Positions 44,961 through 54,010 are shown, numbered from the stretch's first letter. The stretch: 64,000 bases of DNA from JACMLD01 sp044227095 (GCA_044227095.1 JBGAFV010000001.1:2666001-2730000), one strand, 5' to 3'. Notes: generated by a model not told the origin, from the sequence alone. Made by a program: numbers and translations.

Positions 44961-45665
44961 ATGATTGAATTATTGAACATTACTTTAAAAGATTTGCTGA
45001 ACCCTGAGTTTTATATAAACAATGGAGGTCTTTGGCTGATGCTGTTTATTGTATTTGCAGAAACGGGCTTAATGCTTGGTTTCTTTTTACCCGGAGATAG
45101 TTTGTTATTTGTAGCTGGTATTTACAGCAAAATGCTAATCAGCAGTTTTATACCCGGGGGCACCGGTAGCGATTTTATTGATCTGCTAATATTGATCTTA
45201 CTTGTATCTGCCTGTGGTATTATTGGCAATATGGCCGGTTATTGGTTTGGCAAAAAAAGCGGTCCTTTTTTATATACAAGAAAAGATACTTTTTTCTTTA
45301 AGAGGAAACATCTGTTAAGAGCAAAAGATTTTTACGACAAGCATGGCGGCCAGGCCATCGTATTTGCAAGGTTCCTTCCTATTATAAGAACGTTTGCGCC
45401 AATAGTGGCGGGCGTGGTACAAATGGATCGCAAAAAATTTATGTACTATAATATAGTTGGCTGTGTGGCATGGGTGGCAAGTATGTTATTGGCAGGCCAT
45501 TATCTTGATAAATTGTTTATTCAGAAATTTAATTTCGATCTTAAAAAACACCTTGAAGTAATTGTTATTGGCATCATCCTTATAACAACACTGCCTGTTA
45601 TTTATAAATTATTTTTCGGGAAACGTTCTGATAGTGATGAAACACCTCCTTCAGAAAACATTTAA
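44961..45665 (+). CDS. DedA-family membrane protein
   Basis: 234 residues, VTT/SNARE-associated domain with several membrane segments. The family pattern FFLPGDSLLFVAG, WFGKKSGPFL and FARFLPIIRTFAPIVAGVVQM (the F-x3-R motif with conserved Arg and Pro) is clear. DedA proteins act as lipid carrier recyclers or scramblases and support membrane homeostasis. The MFS gene starts 6 bases after its stop, so they are one operon. Confidence 0.9.
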   Translation: MIELLNITLKDLLNPEFYINNGGLWLMLFIVFAETGLMLGFFLPGDSLLFVAGIYSKMLISSFIPGGTGSDFIDLLILILLVSACGIIGNMAGYWFGKKSGPFLYTRKDTFFFKRKHLLRAKDFYDKHGGQAIVFARFLPIIRTFAPIVAGVVQMDRKKFMYYNIVGCVAWVASMLLAGHYLDKLFIQKFNFDLKKHLEVIVIGIILITTLPVIYKLFFGKRSDSDETPPSENI

Positions 45666-45671
45666 GCTTGC

Positions 45672-46910
45672 ATGGAAAACAAACAACAATCAGTTTTTGG
45701 TCTTGCTGTTATCGTAGCTGCACTGGGTTATTTTGTAGATATATACGATTTGCTGCTGTTCACTATTGTTAAGAAAACAAGCATGCTGGGAGTAGGCGCC
45801 ACTGACGCGACGATGCTTGCAGATAGCACAAAAGTAATCAACTGGCAAATGTCCGGACTGTTGCTTGGGGGCGTTATCTGGGGAATATTGGGCGATAAAA
45901 AAGGGAGATTGTCAGTACTGTTTGGGTCTATTATTTTATATTCTGTTTCCAATTTTGCTACCGGATTTATTCATACCGTTGATCAGTATGCGCTTTGCAG
46001 GTTTGTAACGGGTTTGGGGCTGGCAGGTGAGCTGGGTGCCGGCATTACATTAGTAAGTGAACTATTGCCGCAAAAGAAAAGAGGCATTGGTACATCGTAT
46101 GTGGCTGGTATCGGAATATTTGGTGCGGTAGCAGCATATTTTACATTCCGGTTAACGGATGGAGATTGGCGGCTTTGTTATAAAATCGGTGGAGCACTTG
46201 GAATACTTTTGCTTTTTTTACGGGTTAAAGTTGCCGAATCAGGAATGTTCGCACAAGTAAAAGAACAAAAGAATGTTGTAAAAGGAAATTTTCTGATGTT
46301 TTTTACAAATGCATACAGGTTCAAAAAATATGTACTGGCAGTACTTATAGGGCTGCCTACCTGGTATGTGGTTGGCATATTGGTTAATCAGAGTGATCGT
46401 TTTGCCAAAGCTATGTATGGTAGTCTTACCCTTGATTCCGGACGCTCTATCATGTTTACTTATGCCGCGATAGCTATTGGTGATATTGCAGTTGGTTTTG
46501 TTTGCCAGTATTTTAAAAGCAGGAAGAAAGGCTTGTTAATTTGTTATGTTGTTTGTATTGCAGCTATGCTATTGTTTTTTAGCAGCTATAATAATACAAA
46601 TAACAGCATGTACCTGTATTGTACTTTGATGGGGTTTGGCAGTGGTTTTTGGGCCATATTTGTGACAATGGGTGCAGAACAGTTTGGAACCAACCTGCGT
46701 GCTACGGCCGCAACCACTATTCCAAACATGGTGCGGGGCGCATTGCCATTAATGAATATGGTTTTCCTGGATTTGTTTCAGAAAAGCTGGGGATGGCAGA
46801 TTGTTAAAAGCGGCATTGTAACCGGAATAATTGTAATGACCATTACTTTAATTGCGTATTATTTTACTGAGGAAACTTACCACAAGGATCTCAATTACAT
46901 AGAAGAATAA
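45672..46910 (+). CDS. MFS transporter (metabolite:H+ symporter-like)
   Basis: 412-residue major facilitator with about 12 helices. GDKKGRLSVLFGS between helices 2 and 3 is the MFS A-motif, and the second-half equivalent reads CQYFKSRKKGLLIC. FVTGLGLAGELGAGITLVSELLP resembles the sugar/metabolite-symporter (MHS) group. An early acidic patch FVDIYDLLLF in helix 1 is typical of that group too. The substrate is unknown. It follows the DedA gene by 6 bases. Confidence 0.88.
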   Translation: MENKQQSVFGLAVIVAALGYFVDIYDLLLFTIVKKTSMLGVGATDATMLADSTKVINWQMSGLLLGGVIWGILGDKKGRLSVLFGSIILYSVSNFATGFIHTVDQYALCRFVTGLGLAGELGAGITLVSELLPQKKRGIGTSYVAGIGIFGAVAAYFTFRLTDGDWRLCYKIGGALGILLLFLRVKVAESGMFAQVKEQKNVVKGNFLMFFTNAYRFKKYVLAVLIGLPTWYVVGILVNQSDRFAKAMYGSLTLDSGRSIMFTYAAIAIGDIAVGFVCQYFKSRKKGLLICYVVCIAAMLLFFSSYNNTNNSMYLYCTLMGFGSGFWAIFVTMGAEQFGTNLRATAATTIPNMVRGALPLMNMVFLDLFQKSWGWQIVKSGIVTGIIVMTITLIAYYFTEETYHKDLNYIEE

Positions 46911-46974
46911 ATTGCCTGCTTAATTACAGAAGCCTGCTCATCAATGTATAGAATTTGCTGCGCAGAGATGAAAT

Positions 46975-47022
46975 GTACAAGTGTGCGACGCCACCGAAGC
47001 CCAGTGCTGTACTGCTGCCGGC
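46975..47022 (+). repeat. Dispersed GTACAAGTGTGCGACGC intergenic repeat, copy C
   Basis: GTACAAGTGTGCGACGCCAC, then CAGTGCTGTACTGCTGCCGG. It shares GTACAAG, GTGCGACGC and CAGT in register with the copy at 58314. It lies in the 184-base spacer between the MFS and GT9 genes. Confidence 0.6.
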
Positions 47023-47094
47023 TTAAAAAAATAGCTATTGATCCCGGTTTACTTTTATTGGTTGTAATTCGTTTTATTCACGTTAATTCGTGTA

Positions 47095-48102
47095 ATGAAA
47101 TTTCTCATCATCCGCTTTTCTTCTATTGGTGATATTGTGCTTACCACACCTGTAGTACGCTGTCTTAAAAAGCAGGTAGCCACAGCGGAAGTTCATTACC
47201 TTACTAAAAAATCTTTTGCAAAAATCTTTGAAGCCAATCACTATATAGATAAAGTACATTACCTGGACAATGATCTTGATACTGTAATTGCCAACCTGCA
47301 ACAAGAAGATTTTGATTATGTAATTGATTTGCATAATAACCTGCGCACACAAAAAGTAAAAAAAGCTTTACAGAAAAAATCGTTTTCGTTTAATAAACTC
47401 AATATTCAAAAGTGGTTGTTAACTGCACTAAAAATTAACAGGCTGCCCGACGTGCATATTGTAGACAGGTATATGCAAACAGTAGAACACTTTGGCGTAA
47501 AGAATGACGGCGCAGGGCTTGATTATTTTGTGCCTAAAGAAGATGTGGTTAAAGAATCAGATATTCCTACTTCTCACCTGGCGGGTTACGTTGGGTTGGT
47601 AATTGGTGCAGCGCATAACACAAAAAAATACCCGTTGCATAAACTGGAAACGTTTTGCAAAACAATAGATCATCCGGTTATTATTTTAGGTGGAAAAGAA
47701 GATGCAGAAACGGGAAAGTTACTTTCTGCTATTGATCCGTTTAAAATTTACAATGCCTGTGGTAAGTTTAATTTAAATGAATCTGCAGACCTGGTAAGAA
47801 GGGCAAAACTTGTTATTACCAACGATACTGGGTTAATGCATATTGCTGCTGCTTTTAAAAAACCACTTGTTACTATATGGGGCAATACTGTGCCGGAGTT
47901 TGGCATGTATCCATATTATGGCGATAATTTTTTGTTGCATAAAAGAGAACTTCCTTACGATGTATTGGAAATTAAAAATCTTAGTTGCCGCCCCTGCAGC
48001 AAAATTGGTTATAATAAATGTCCCAAAGGCCATTTTAAATGCATGGAGATGATTAGCACAGATGATGTGCTTCAAAAAACAACGGCAAGGTTAGGCCGTT
48101 GA
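47095..48102 (+). CDS. Glycosyltransferase family 9 (heptosyltransferase-like)
   Basis: 335-residue GT-B enzyme related to WaaC/WaaF, which add heptose to LPS core. The N-terminal KFLIIRFSSIGDIVLTTPVVRCL is the GT9 signature. The middle has YVIDLHNNLRT and the C-terminal donor site VITNDTGLMHIAAAFKKPLVTIWG. A Cys-rich end (CRPCSKIGYNKCPKGHFKC) is seen in part of this family and could bind a metal. The ADP-heptose donor would be made by HldD, which is in this window. Ends with a hairpin. Confidence 0.9.
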   Translation: MKFLIIRFSSIGDIVLTTPVVRCLKKQVATAEVHYLTKKSFAKIFEANHYIDKVHYLDNDLDTVIANLQQEDFDYVIDLHNNLRTQKVKKALQKKSFSFNKLNIQKWLLTALKINRLPDVHIVDRYMQTVEHFGVKNDGAGLDYFVPKEDVVKESDIPTSHLAGYVGLVIGAAHNTKKYPLHKLETFCKTIDHPVIILGGKEDAETGKLLSAIDPFKIYNACGKFNLNESADLVRRAKLVITNDTGLMHIAAAFKKPLVTIWGNTVPEFGMYPYYGDNFLLHKRELPYDVLEIKNLSCRPCSKIGYNKCPKGHFKCMEMISTDDVLQKTTARLGR

Positions 48103-48115
48103 TTGCACAAAAAGA

Positions 48116-48136
48116 AACCCGCAATTACTGCGGGTT
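48116..48136. terminator. Hairpin between GT9 and the octapeptide-repeat gene
   Basis: 8-bp stem AACCCGCA/TGCGGGTT with a 5-base loop, 13 bases after the GT9 stop and 25 bases after the convergent gene's stop. There is no strong T tract on either side, so it may serve both genes only partly. Confidence 0.65.
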
Positions 48137-48161
48137 GTCTGTATATGTGGTATAGAATACT

Positions 48162-48728
48162 TTATTTTATATGCAATCCTGTCCAGGTGCATTGTTTGTC
48201 AAACAAGTTAAATCCTGTCATAGAATCAAAGCAAAGGAAATTGCCGGTCCATTCTGCAGAAAGATTAAATTGGTTGTAAGTGCCCTTGGCTGTTCTTACA
48301 TAAAAACATGTCCAGTTAGATTCTTTGTCAAATTGAATCATAATATCCTGGCTGTATTTGGAAACGTATCCAATCAAAGCATTGTTGGTATCAAAAAGAT
48401 ATAACCCATGCCAGTGCTCAAATTTTGGCGACATATAAATTGAAAACATAGGGTTCATTTCCTGGTTTTCAAGTGGGTTAAGGCCCGAATTGGTTTTTGG
48501 ATTTATTGTTGAAATCTTATCGGGGTTGATAAGGCCGTTTTTATACGGGTTAATATTCCAGTTTAATTTGGGGTTGATGCTGCTATTATGTTCCGGATGG
48601 ATAACACTGTTTTGCAACGGGTTTAAATTCATATCAAGTCCCGGATTGTGTTTCTCATCAAAAAACTGTGCATTTGAATTGAGGAAGCCCAATAAAAAAA
48701 ATACTACGATTGTAAAAATCTTTCCCAT
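48162..48728 (-). CDS. Exported protein with nine tandem 8-residue NPxxNxxI repeats
   Basis: 188 residues. A signal peptide (1-20, cleavage near SNAQ) is followed by nine uninterrupted octapeptides at residues 28-99, with consensus N-P-x-x-N-x-x-[I/L]: for example NPLQNSVI, NPKLNWNI, NPYKNGLI, NPKTNSGL. A tenth begins with SP. The remaining ~85 residues are aromatic-rich (HWHGLYLFDTNNALIGYV, WTCFYVRTAKGTYNQF, CTWTGLHIK) with two or three Cys. I do not recognise the family. Strict period and export suggest a structural or surface repeat coil. It is a stand-alone gene. Confidence 0.75.
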   Translation of the reverse strand: MGKIFTIVVFFLLGFLNSNAQFFDEKHNPGLDMNLNPLQNSVIHPEHNSSINPKLNWNINPYKNGLINPDKISTINPKTNSGLNPLENQEMNPMFSIYMSPKFEHWHGLYLFDTNNALIGYVSKYSQDIMIQFDKESNWTCFYVRTAKGTYNQFNLSAEWTGNFLCFDSMTGFNLFDKQCTWTGLHIK

Positions 48729-49110
48729 AAAGTGGTTTAATTGTAAGAAAAAGCTTTGAGGGGCTTGTCAACAGGCTGGAAAGATTTTCATGGAATACTG
48801 TGGAAATCTTGCAATTAGATTCTGCTACCGGCAAAAATAGAAATTGAATCTTAGATTAGGAAGTATAAATCAGTTTTTATTTTAGGATTATTGCTTTGAT
48901 CAAGATGATAATAATGCTTCCGAAGAATGCTTGTAGTTATCTTATTTTATAAAAATGGATAGATCGTTGTGTATAAACACGTTGAAATTGGCATTAACAA
49001 ATGGGCCATGAGGGCATTTAATAAAAAACCCCGGCGCAATGGCCAGGGCTTGTATGATTTTATAAGGAATATTCTTATCCTGAACAGAAGGACTTCTACA
49101 AACTCTTTAA
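48729..49110. other. Spacer without a gene, contains mdh terminator
   Basis: 380 bases between the repeat protein and mdh. It holds the hairpin at 49023-49049. I see no supported ORF elsewhere in it. Confidence 0.6.
49023..49049 (-). terminator. Probable terminator of mdh
   Basis: On the minus strand CCCTGGC pairs with GCCGGGG (one G-U), then TTTTTT. It lies about 60 bases after the mdh stop. Confidence 0.65.
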
Positions 49111-50040
49111 TTACAAAGTCTTTAAAACGTCATTCATACTTCTTACTGCTGCAGCGCTTTTATTAAATTCTGCCTGCTCTGCTTCATTTAAACCAAAGTC
49201 AAGAATTTTTTCCCAGCCATTTTTTCCAATGGTAACAGGTACACCAAGGCAAATATCTTTCTGGCCATATTCGCCATCAAGCGATACGCAGCAGGTAAAT
49301 AATTTTTTCTCATCACGCACAATGCTTTCTACCAGCGCAGCGCCAGCTGCACCAGGAGCATACCATGCAGAAGTTCCAATTAGTTTGGTAAGTGTAGCAC
49401 CGCCTACCATTGTATCGGCAACAATCTGTTTTTGCTGTTCTGCACTTAAAAATTTGGTAACAGGCACACTATTCCATGTAGCCAGGCGAATAAGCGGAAT
49501 CATTGTTGTATCTCCATGTCCACCCACTACCACTGCATTTAAATCTGCAGGACTGCAGCCAAGATGCTGGCTAAGCTGGTATTTAAAACGGGCACTGTCA
49601 AGTGTGCCGCCCATGCCAATAATTTTGTTTTTAGCCATACCCGAAGTAGTGAGTGTGAGGTATGTCATCGTATCCATCGGATTGCTAATAACAATTATGA
49701 TTGTATTTGGCGAGTATTTAAGAATGTTTTCTGTTACACTTTTTACAATGCCGGCATTTGTGCCAATCAGTTCTTCACGTGTCATACCGGGTTTGCGTGG
49801 CAAACCAGATGTTATTACCACTACATCGCTTCCTGCGGTTTTGCTATAATCGTTAGTGCTGCCGGTAATGCGGGTGTCAAAACCAAGAAGTGCTGCAGTT
49901 TGCATCATATCCTGTGCCTTGCCTTCAGCAATGCCTTCTTTAATGTCTAACAAAACCAACTCTGTAGCCAGTTCTTTACGGGCAATATTATCGGCACAGG
50001 TAGCACCTACGGCACCAGCACCTACAACAGTCACTTTCAT
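49111..50040 (-). CDS. mdh: Malate dehydrogenase
   Basis: NAD-dependent interconversion of malate and oxaloacetate in the TCA cycle. 309 residues, LDH-like MDH type. The Rossmann motif VTVVGAGAVGATCADNI is at residues 3-19, then VVVITSGLPRKPGMTREEL (substrate loop arginines), ISNPMDTMTY, and the catalytic His in VVVGGHGDTTMIPL. VPVTIGKNGWEKI near the end is typical. The ATG at 50040 is clear. Monocistronic with a TAnnTTTG box upstream. Confidence 0.95.
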   Translation of the reverse strand: MKVTVVGAGAVGATCADNIARKELATELVLLDIKEGIAEGKAQDMMQTAALLGFDTRITGSTNDYSKTAGSDVVVITSGLPRKPGMTREELIGTNAGIVKSVTENILKYSPNTIIIVISNPMDTMTYLTLTTSGMAKNKIIGMGGTLDSARFKYQLSQHLGCSPADLNAVVVGGHGDTTMIPLIRLATWNSVPVTKFLSAEQQKQIVADTMVGGATLTKLIGTSAWYAPGAAGAALVESIVRDEKKLFTCCVSLDGEYGQKDICLGVPVTIGKNGWEKILDFGLNEAEQAEFNKSAAAVRSMNDVLKTL

Positions 50041-50075
50041 GTAAAAGATTTTAGAAGTAAAAAATAATTGAGGGG

Positions 50076-50083
50076 CAAAGGTA
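50076..50083 (-). promoter_or_regulatory. Putative -7 promoter box of mdh (TACCTTTG)
   Basis: Minus-strand TACCTTTG, exact match to TAnnTTTG, 35 bases upstream of the mdh ATG. Confidence 0.45.
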
Positions 50084-50239
50084 GGAGGCTGTTATCAATA
50101 TTAGAGACGGGAAAAAATATTTTTTAGTTACCGGCAAAATTGCTTTGAGCAGCATTGTTGCTACGCTCAGTTCAGCATTGGTATTTCTATTGCGCTTTAT
50201 TACATGTATATCCATTATTGGGTACTGCTATCTGCGCTC

Positions 50240-51805
50240 TTAAGCATGTACATACAACTGTTGTTCTGTTGGCTGGTCCTGTACATAACTATTTACCGTT
50301 ACTTCCGGAAATATTTCTGCAAAGGTTTTTACAATGTTGGCCGATGTACGCCTGTATATATGCGATCTGTTTATTTTTTCAGGATCATCAACGCCTGCTG
50401 CGCTTATAAGCTCTACAAAACTTTCAACTGTGTTTTTATGAAAATTGGCAACACGTTTCTTTTTATCTTCTACTACGAGGCCTTTCATTAATTCAGGGTC
50501 TTGTGTAGCAACGCCTGTTGGGCAATTGTTTTTATTGCACCTAAGTGCCTGTATGCAACCCAATGCCATCATCATAGCCCTTGCACTATTGCAGGTGTCT
50601 GCACCCAACGCCATTGCCCTAACCATATGAAAGCCTGTAAAAATTTTTCCAGATGCAATAATCTTTAACTGGTTCCTTATGCCATAACCAGTAAGTGCAT
50701 CATCTGCAAAAGCCAATGCATCAAGAAGCGGCATGCCTACAAAATTAGAAAACTCAGGAGGTGCAGCACCAGTTCCGCCTTCACTGCCATCAATAGTTAT
50801 AAAGTCTGGATAACTGTCCAATTCTTTCATGGCTTTGCAAAGCGCAAGAAATTCTGATTTGATACCAACACATAATTTAAAACCTATTGGTTTGCTGCCC
50901 GATAAAGTTCTTAAGCGTTCTACAAAATGAATAAGCTCTTCTGGTGTAGAGAAAGCACTGTGAGAAGGCGGAGAAAAAACTGTAATGCCGGGTGTAACCA
51001 AACGGATAGCTGCAATTTCCGGTGTATTTTTTACGGCAGGTAAAATGCCACCATGACCAGGCTTAGCACCCTGCGATAATTTTATCTCAATCATTTTTAC
51101 ATTTGGCAGCGTTGCATTTTTTTGAAATGCTTCGTCGCTAAATTTTCCATCTTTAGTTCTTGCACCAAAATAACCAGTGCCAATCTGCCAGATAAGATCA
51201 CCTCCATGTTTCAGGTGATACGGGCTTAACCCTCCTTCACCAGTGTTGTGCGCAAATCCGCCAATCTTTGCGCCGCCGTTAAGGGCCTCAATAGCATTCT
51301 GGCTAAGCGAACCAAAACTCATGGCACTAACATTCAGTACACTCATATCGTATGGTTGTTTGCAACGGCCTGCACCAAATCTTATTCGGGGATTATGGTT
51401 CATTGCATGAGAATCCAGCGGGGTAAGAGAATGCGCCATCCATTCATATCCTTCTGCATAAACGTTTAGCTGGGTGCCAAAGGGTGTACTGTCTATCTGT
51501 TGTTTGGCACGTTGGTATACAACAGCACGGTCGTTTCTGTTAATGGGTGTGCCATCTGTATCTGATTCAATAAAGTATTGTTGAATCTCCGGCCTTATCT
51601 GTTCAAAAACATATCTCAATCTTCCTATCAATGGAAAATTTCTTTTTATAGATTGTTTTTTCTGGCGTATGTCCGAAACACCCATATAGATTAAAGGCCC
51701 AATTAATAAAAAAAGAAAAGCTGCATAAGGCCAGAAGATAGTCCATACAGCAATAATAATGACTGCAAGAACAGCCGACAAAATGAATATTTTTTTTGGG
51801 CTCAT
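50240..51805 (-). CDS. FMN-binding glutamate-synthase-family protein, membrane anchored
   Basis: 521 residues. One or two hydrophobic segments at the N-terminus (about 6-42) anchor it; the rest is the FMN/Fe-S domain of glutamate synthase large subunits. Segments include NVSAMSFGSLSQNAIEALN, GGFAHNTGEGGLSPYHL, IKLSQGAKPGHGGILP, ITIDGSEGGTGAAPPEF, and CIQALRCNKNNCPTGVATQD, whose cysteines would bind a 3Fe-4S cluster. It lacks the glutaminase domain, so it is not a full GOGAT. The electron donor and substrate are unknown. Confidence 0.88.
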   Translation of the reverse strand: MSPKKIFILSAVLAVIIIAVWTIFWPYAAFLFLLIGPLIYMGVSDIRQKKQSIKRNFPLIGRLRYVFEQIRPEIQQYFIESDTDGTPINRNDRAVVYQRAKQQIDSTPFGTQLNVYAEGYEWMAHSLTPLDSHAMNHNPRIRFGAGRCKQPYDMSVLNVSAMSFGSLSQNAIEALNGGAKIGGFAHNTGEGGLSPYHLKHGGDLIWQIGTGYFGARTKDGKFSDEAFQKNATLPNVKMIEIKLSQGAKPGHGGILPAVKNTPEIAAIRLVTPGITVFSPPSHSAFSTPEELIHFVERLRTLSGSKPIGFKLCVGIKSEFLALCKAMKELDSYPDFITIDGSEGGTGAAPPEFSNFVGMPLLDALAFADDALTGYGIRNQLKIIASGKIFTGFHMVRAMALGADTCNSARAMMMALGCIQALRCNKNNCPTGVATQDPELMKGLVVEDKKKRVANFHKNTVESFVELISAAGVDDPEKINRSHIYRRTSANIVKTFAEIFPEVTVNSYVQDQPTEQQLYVHA

Positions 51806-52006
51806 AAAACAATCGTTTTTTATTGAGGAAGCAGACAGCTAATTTATTCATTTGCTATGAACATTTAGCGCTTGCAATAACAATAAAACAAAATTTATAT
51901 TTTGTAATATATGCGCAAATGCATAAATGTTATTTTAAATAAATATTATAATTTGCGTATATAATTAAACCGTCTTTGTAATCGACCATTTTTTCTTCAA
52001 ATAACA

Positions 52007-52078
52007 ATGAATAAATCTCTTAGTGCTGCATGTGTAAATTGTTATTGTGTAAATGTGTGCAATTTTCTAAATAAATAA
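52007..52078 (+). CDS. Candidate Cys-rich micropeptide
   Basis: 23 codons, ATG to TAA, too short for routine calling. The peptide has four Cys at positions 9, 12, 14 and 18 (pattern CxxCxCxxxC). The DNA contains a direct repeat TGTGTAAAT, so part of the Cys content could come from that repeat. A hairpin with T8 lies 85 bases downstream on the same strand. No plus-strand gene follows that could be attenuated, so a leader-peptide role is not supported here. Confidence 0.25.
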   Translation: MNKSLSAACVNCYCVNVCNFLNK

Positions 52079-52163
52079 GGTAAGTGCATCAATCATTTTT
52101 TCTAAGAGAAATTTCTTTTGTTAATTTCATCTGCAGCTAATCATACATTTTTTAGCATTTTCA

Positions 52164-52191
52164 GGCAACATTGAGTGTTGTGCTTTTTTTT
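52164..52191 (+). terminator. Terminator-like hairpin with T8 in a gene-free spacer
   Basis: GGCAACA and TGTTGTGC arms (CAACA/TGTTG core) around TTGAG, then TTTTTTTT. It implies a plus-strand transcript that is not explained by any annotated gene. Confidence 0.5.
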
Positions 52192-52294
52192 GGGCTTGAA
52201 ATTTTTAGCCTAGGAAGAATTGAGAAAGGAAAAAAGATACTTGAAGTTGTATATGTGGGTATAAATTTTTAGGTTAAACATGGAAGCGCATCAA

Positions 52295-53416
52295 TTAAAC
52301 CAGCGAAATTTTTCTGCCTGTTTCTGCAGATTGGTAAATAGCAGCGATAATGCGGTTGTCTTTTAATCCTTCTTCTCCGCTGATATGTGATGGCAACGGC
52401 TTATTTTCTAAAATTAATTTTGCAATAGCGTCCATTTGCGTTGCCTGCTGGTTAATGGTAGTATCAAATTTAAATTCTCCATTTGTTGATCTTCCTTTGA
52501 AGGGCCCGTAACTAATAGCCGGACTTAATTCAAAAAAACCATTATCGGCCGCTGCGTATACACGATCTATATTGCTGGTATATGAACTGGTAGAATTGCA
52601 AACAGCGCCGGATGGAAAATTCAATTGCCATGTTATAGAGGCTTCTACTTCATTAAAAATTTCTTTGTTGATTATAGGATTAAATTGAGCCGTTACAGAA
52701 ACAGGTTCTTCTCCTAAAATATACCTGCTTACCTGTATGCAATAAACACCGAGGTTCATTAAAGGGCCACCGCCAGACATTGCTTTGTGCAACCGCCATT
52801 CTTTGTTGCTGTCTACTTTATAACCCAACGATGATTCTATTAAACGAACAGGGCCGAATACTTTTTCCTGGCCAAGTCTTTTTAGTTCCATATTAAATGG
52901 TTCGTAATGCAGACGATAACCAACTGCCAATTGCACATTTGCATCTTTACAGGCTTTTATCATTTCTTCTGCATCTTTTACTGAAGTGGCAAGTGGTTTT
53001 TCAGATATAACATGTTTGTCTGCTTTTGCTGCACGGATAACATATTCTTTATGCATGGCATTGGGCAGCACTACATATACAAGGTCAATATCTTTATTGT
53101 TGGCTATTTCATCAAAATGCTGGTAATCGTAAATATTTTTATCGGGAATATTATGCTGCTTCTTCCATGCTGCTGCTTTTGCCGGCGTACCAGTAACAAT
53201 ACCTGCCAGTTTGCAATATTGTGAAAAGGGAAAACCATCAGCAAGAATACCTGCATATCTTCCAAGACCGCAAAGCGCAATGTTTAATTTTTTGCCTTTA
53301 TAATTGTTGGTAATAGCATTTTCTAAAGGCGAAAATGACAATGGTTTAGCAATAGCTGCAGTGCTTAAACCAATTCCCATATTTTGCAGAAATGAACGGC
53401 GTGAATAGCTTTTCAT
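52295..53416 (-). CDS. Gfo/Idh/MocA-family oxidoreductase, probable Tat export
   Basis: 373 residues. The N-terminus YSRRSFLQNMG carries the twin-arginine motif, followed by a hydrophobic stretch, so periplasmic export through Tat is likely. The Rossmann part has NIALCGLGRYAGILADGF, VVLPNAMHKEYVIRAA, and the signature EKPLATSVKDAEEMIKAC, with the catalytic Lys in EKP. The C-terminal domain is the usual beta-sheet. It probably acts on sugars or their derivatives; the substrate is unknown. Confidence 0.9.
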   Translation of the reverse strand: MKSYSRRSFLQNMGIGLSTAAIAKPLSFSPLENAITNNYKGKKLNIALCGLGRYAGILADGFPFSQYCKLAGIVTGTPAKAAAWKKQHNIPDKNIYDYQHFDEIANNKDIDLVYVVLPNAMHKEYVIRAAKADKHVISEKPLATSVKDAEEMIKACKDANVQLAVGYRLHYEPFNMELKRLGQEKVFGPVRLIESSLGYKVDSNKEWRLHKAMSGGGPLMNLGVYCIQVSRYILGEEPVSVTAQFNPIINKEIFNEVEASITWQLNFPSGAVCNSTSSYTSNIDRVYAAADNGFFELSPAISYGPFKGRSTNGEFKFDTTINQQATQMDAIAKLILENKPLPSHISGEEGLKDNRIIAAIYQSAETGRKISLV

Positions 53417-53491
53417 AATTGTATGCCCAGTGGAAAAACTGGTTATACAAGTTAGTAGTGTGCCGTTGTAAAATATTACAGTTGAACGTAA

Positions 53492-54010
53492 TTATTTTTT
53501 TACCGGAGGCAGATTGAAAGCAGCAAGCAGTGTTGAGATTTTTTGATTGCCTTCAAAACCTGCTACATACATATCCTTTTCATTGTACAGTGCAAGGTGA
53601 GGAAGGCTTCTCATTTTATAAAAAGGAGGAAAAAAGTATTTAGTGTCGCGGCCAAGCTTAATGTTGGTGTACTTTTCAATTTCATATTTCTTATTAAAGT
53701 CTACCATTTGCTCAAAAGGCTGGTAAGTAGCCATAACAATCTGTATATCTTTTAGTGAATCAATTGCTGCAATTATATCTTCTGTCTGGTGCTGGCAATG
53801 TGTGCACTCAGGACTGAAAAACATAATAATGGTTTTGTGTTTTGGTTTTATATCGGCTAGCGTTAAATGCGTAACACTATCTGTTTTCAACAAATCAAAA
53901 GCCGGGATGGAAGGGTTTTTCCAATAAGGAGCATAAATATCAATACTGTCTTTCTGTGCAACTACAGCAGAAGAAACCAAACATGCCAGGATAAAAGTAA
54001 ATATGCGCAT
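53492..54010 (-). CDS. Exported thioredoxin-like protein
   Basis: 172 residues with a signal peptide (cleavage near VVAQKD). The redox motif CTHC sits in IIMFFSPECTHCQHQTEDI, and the cis-Pro is in RSLPHLALYNE. The TlpA/ResA-like fold is compact, without an added domain. The ATG at 54010 is used; an in-frame TTG at 54043 is rejected. It lies divergent from the blaI gene, with the operator region between. Confidence 0.85.
   Translation of the reverse strand: MRIFTFILACLVSSAVVAQKDSIDIYAPYWKNPSIPAFDLLKTDSVTHLTLADIKPKHKTIIMFFSPECTHCQHQTEDIIAAIDSLKDIQIVMATYQPFEQMVDFNKKYEIEKYTNIKLGRDTKYFFPPFYKMRSLPHLALYNEKDMYVAGFEGNQKISTLLAAFNLPPVKK

Larger units (their letters stand above)
51806..52294. other. 489-base AT-rich spacer with a possible mini-transcript
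   Basis: Between two minus-strand genes. It holds a plus-strand 23-codon Cys-rich ORF (52007-52078) and a plus-strand terminator-like hairpin (52164-52191). No larger ORF is supported. Confidence 0.5.

Noticed and set aside
49229..49849. 206-codon plus-strand frame opposite mdh
   Set aside because: Opposite a complete malate dehydrogenase; long only because of mdh codon usage.
52007..52078. Cys-rich peptide as an attenuation leader
   Set aside because: No plus-strand gene follows for about 2 kb; the next genes run the other way, so attenuation in cis is not supported.
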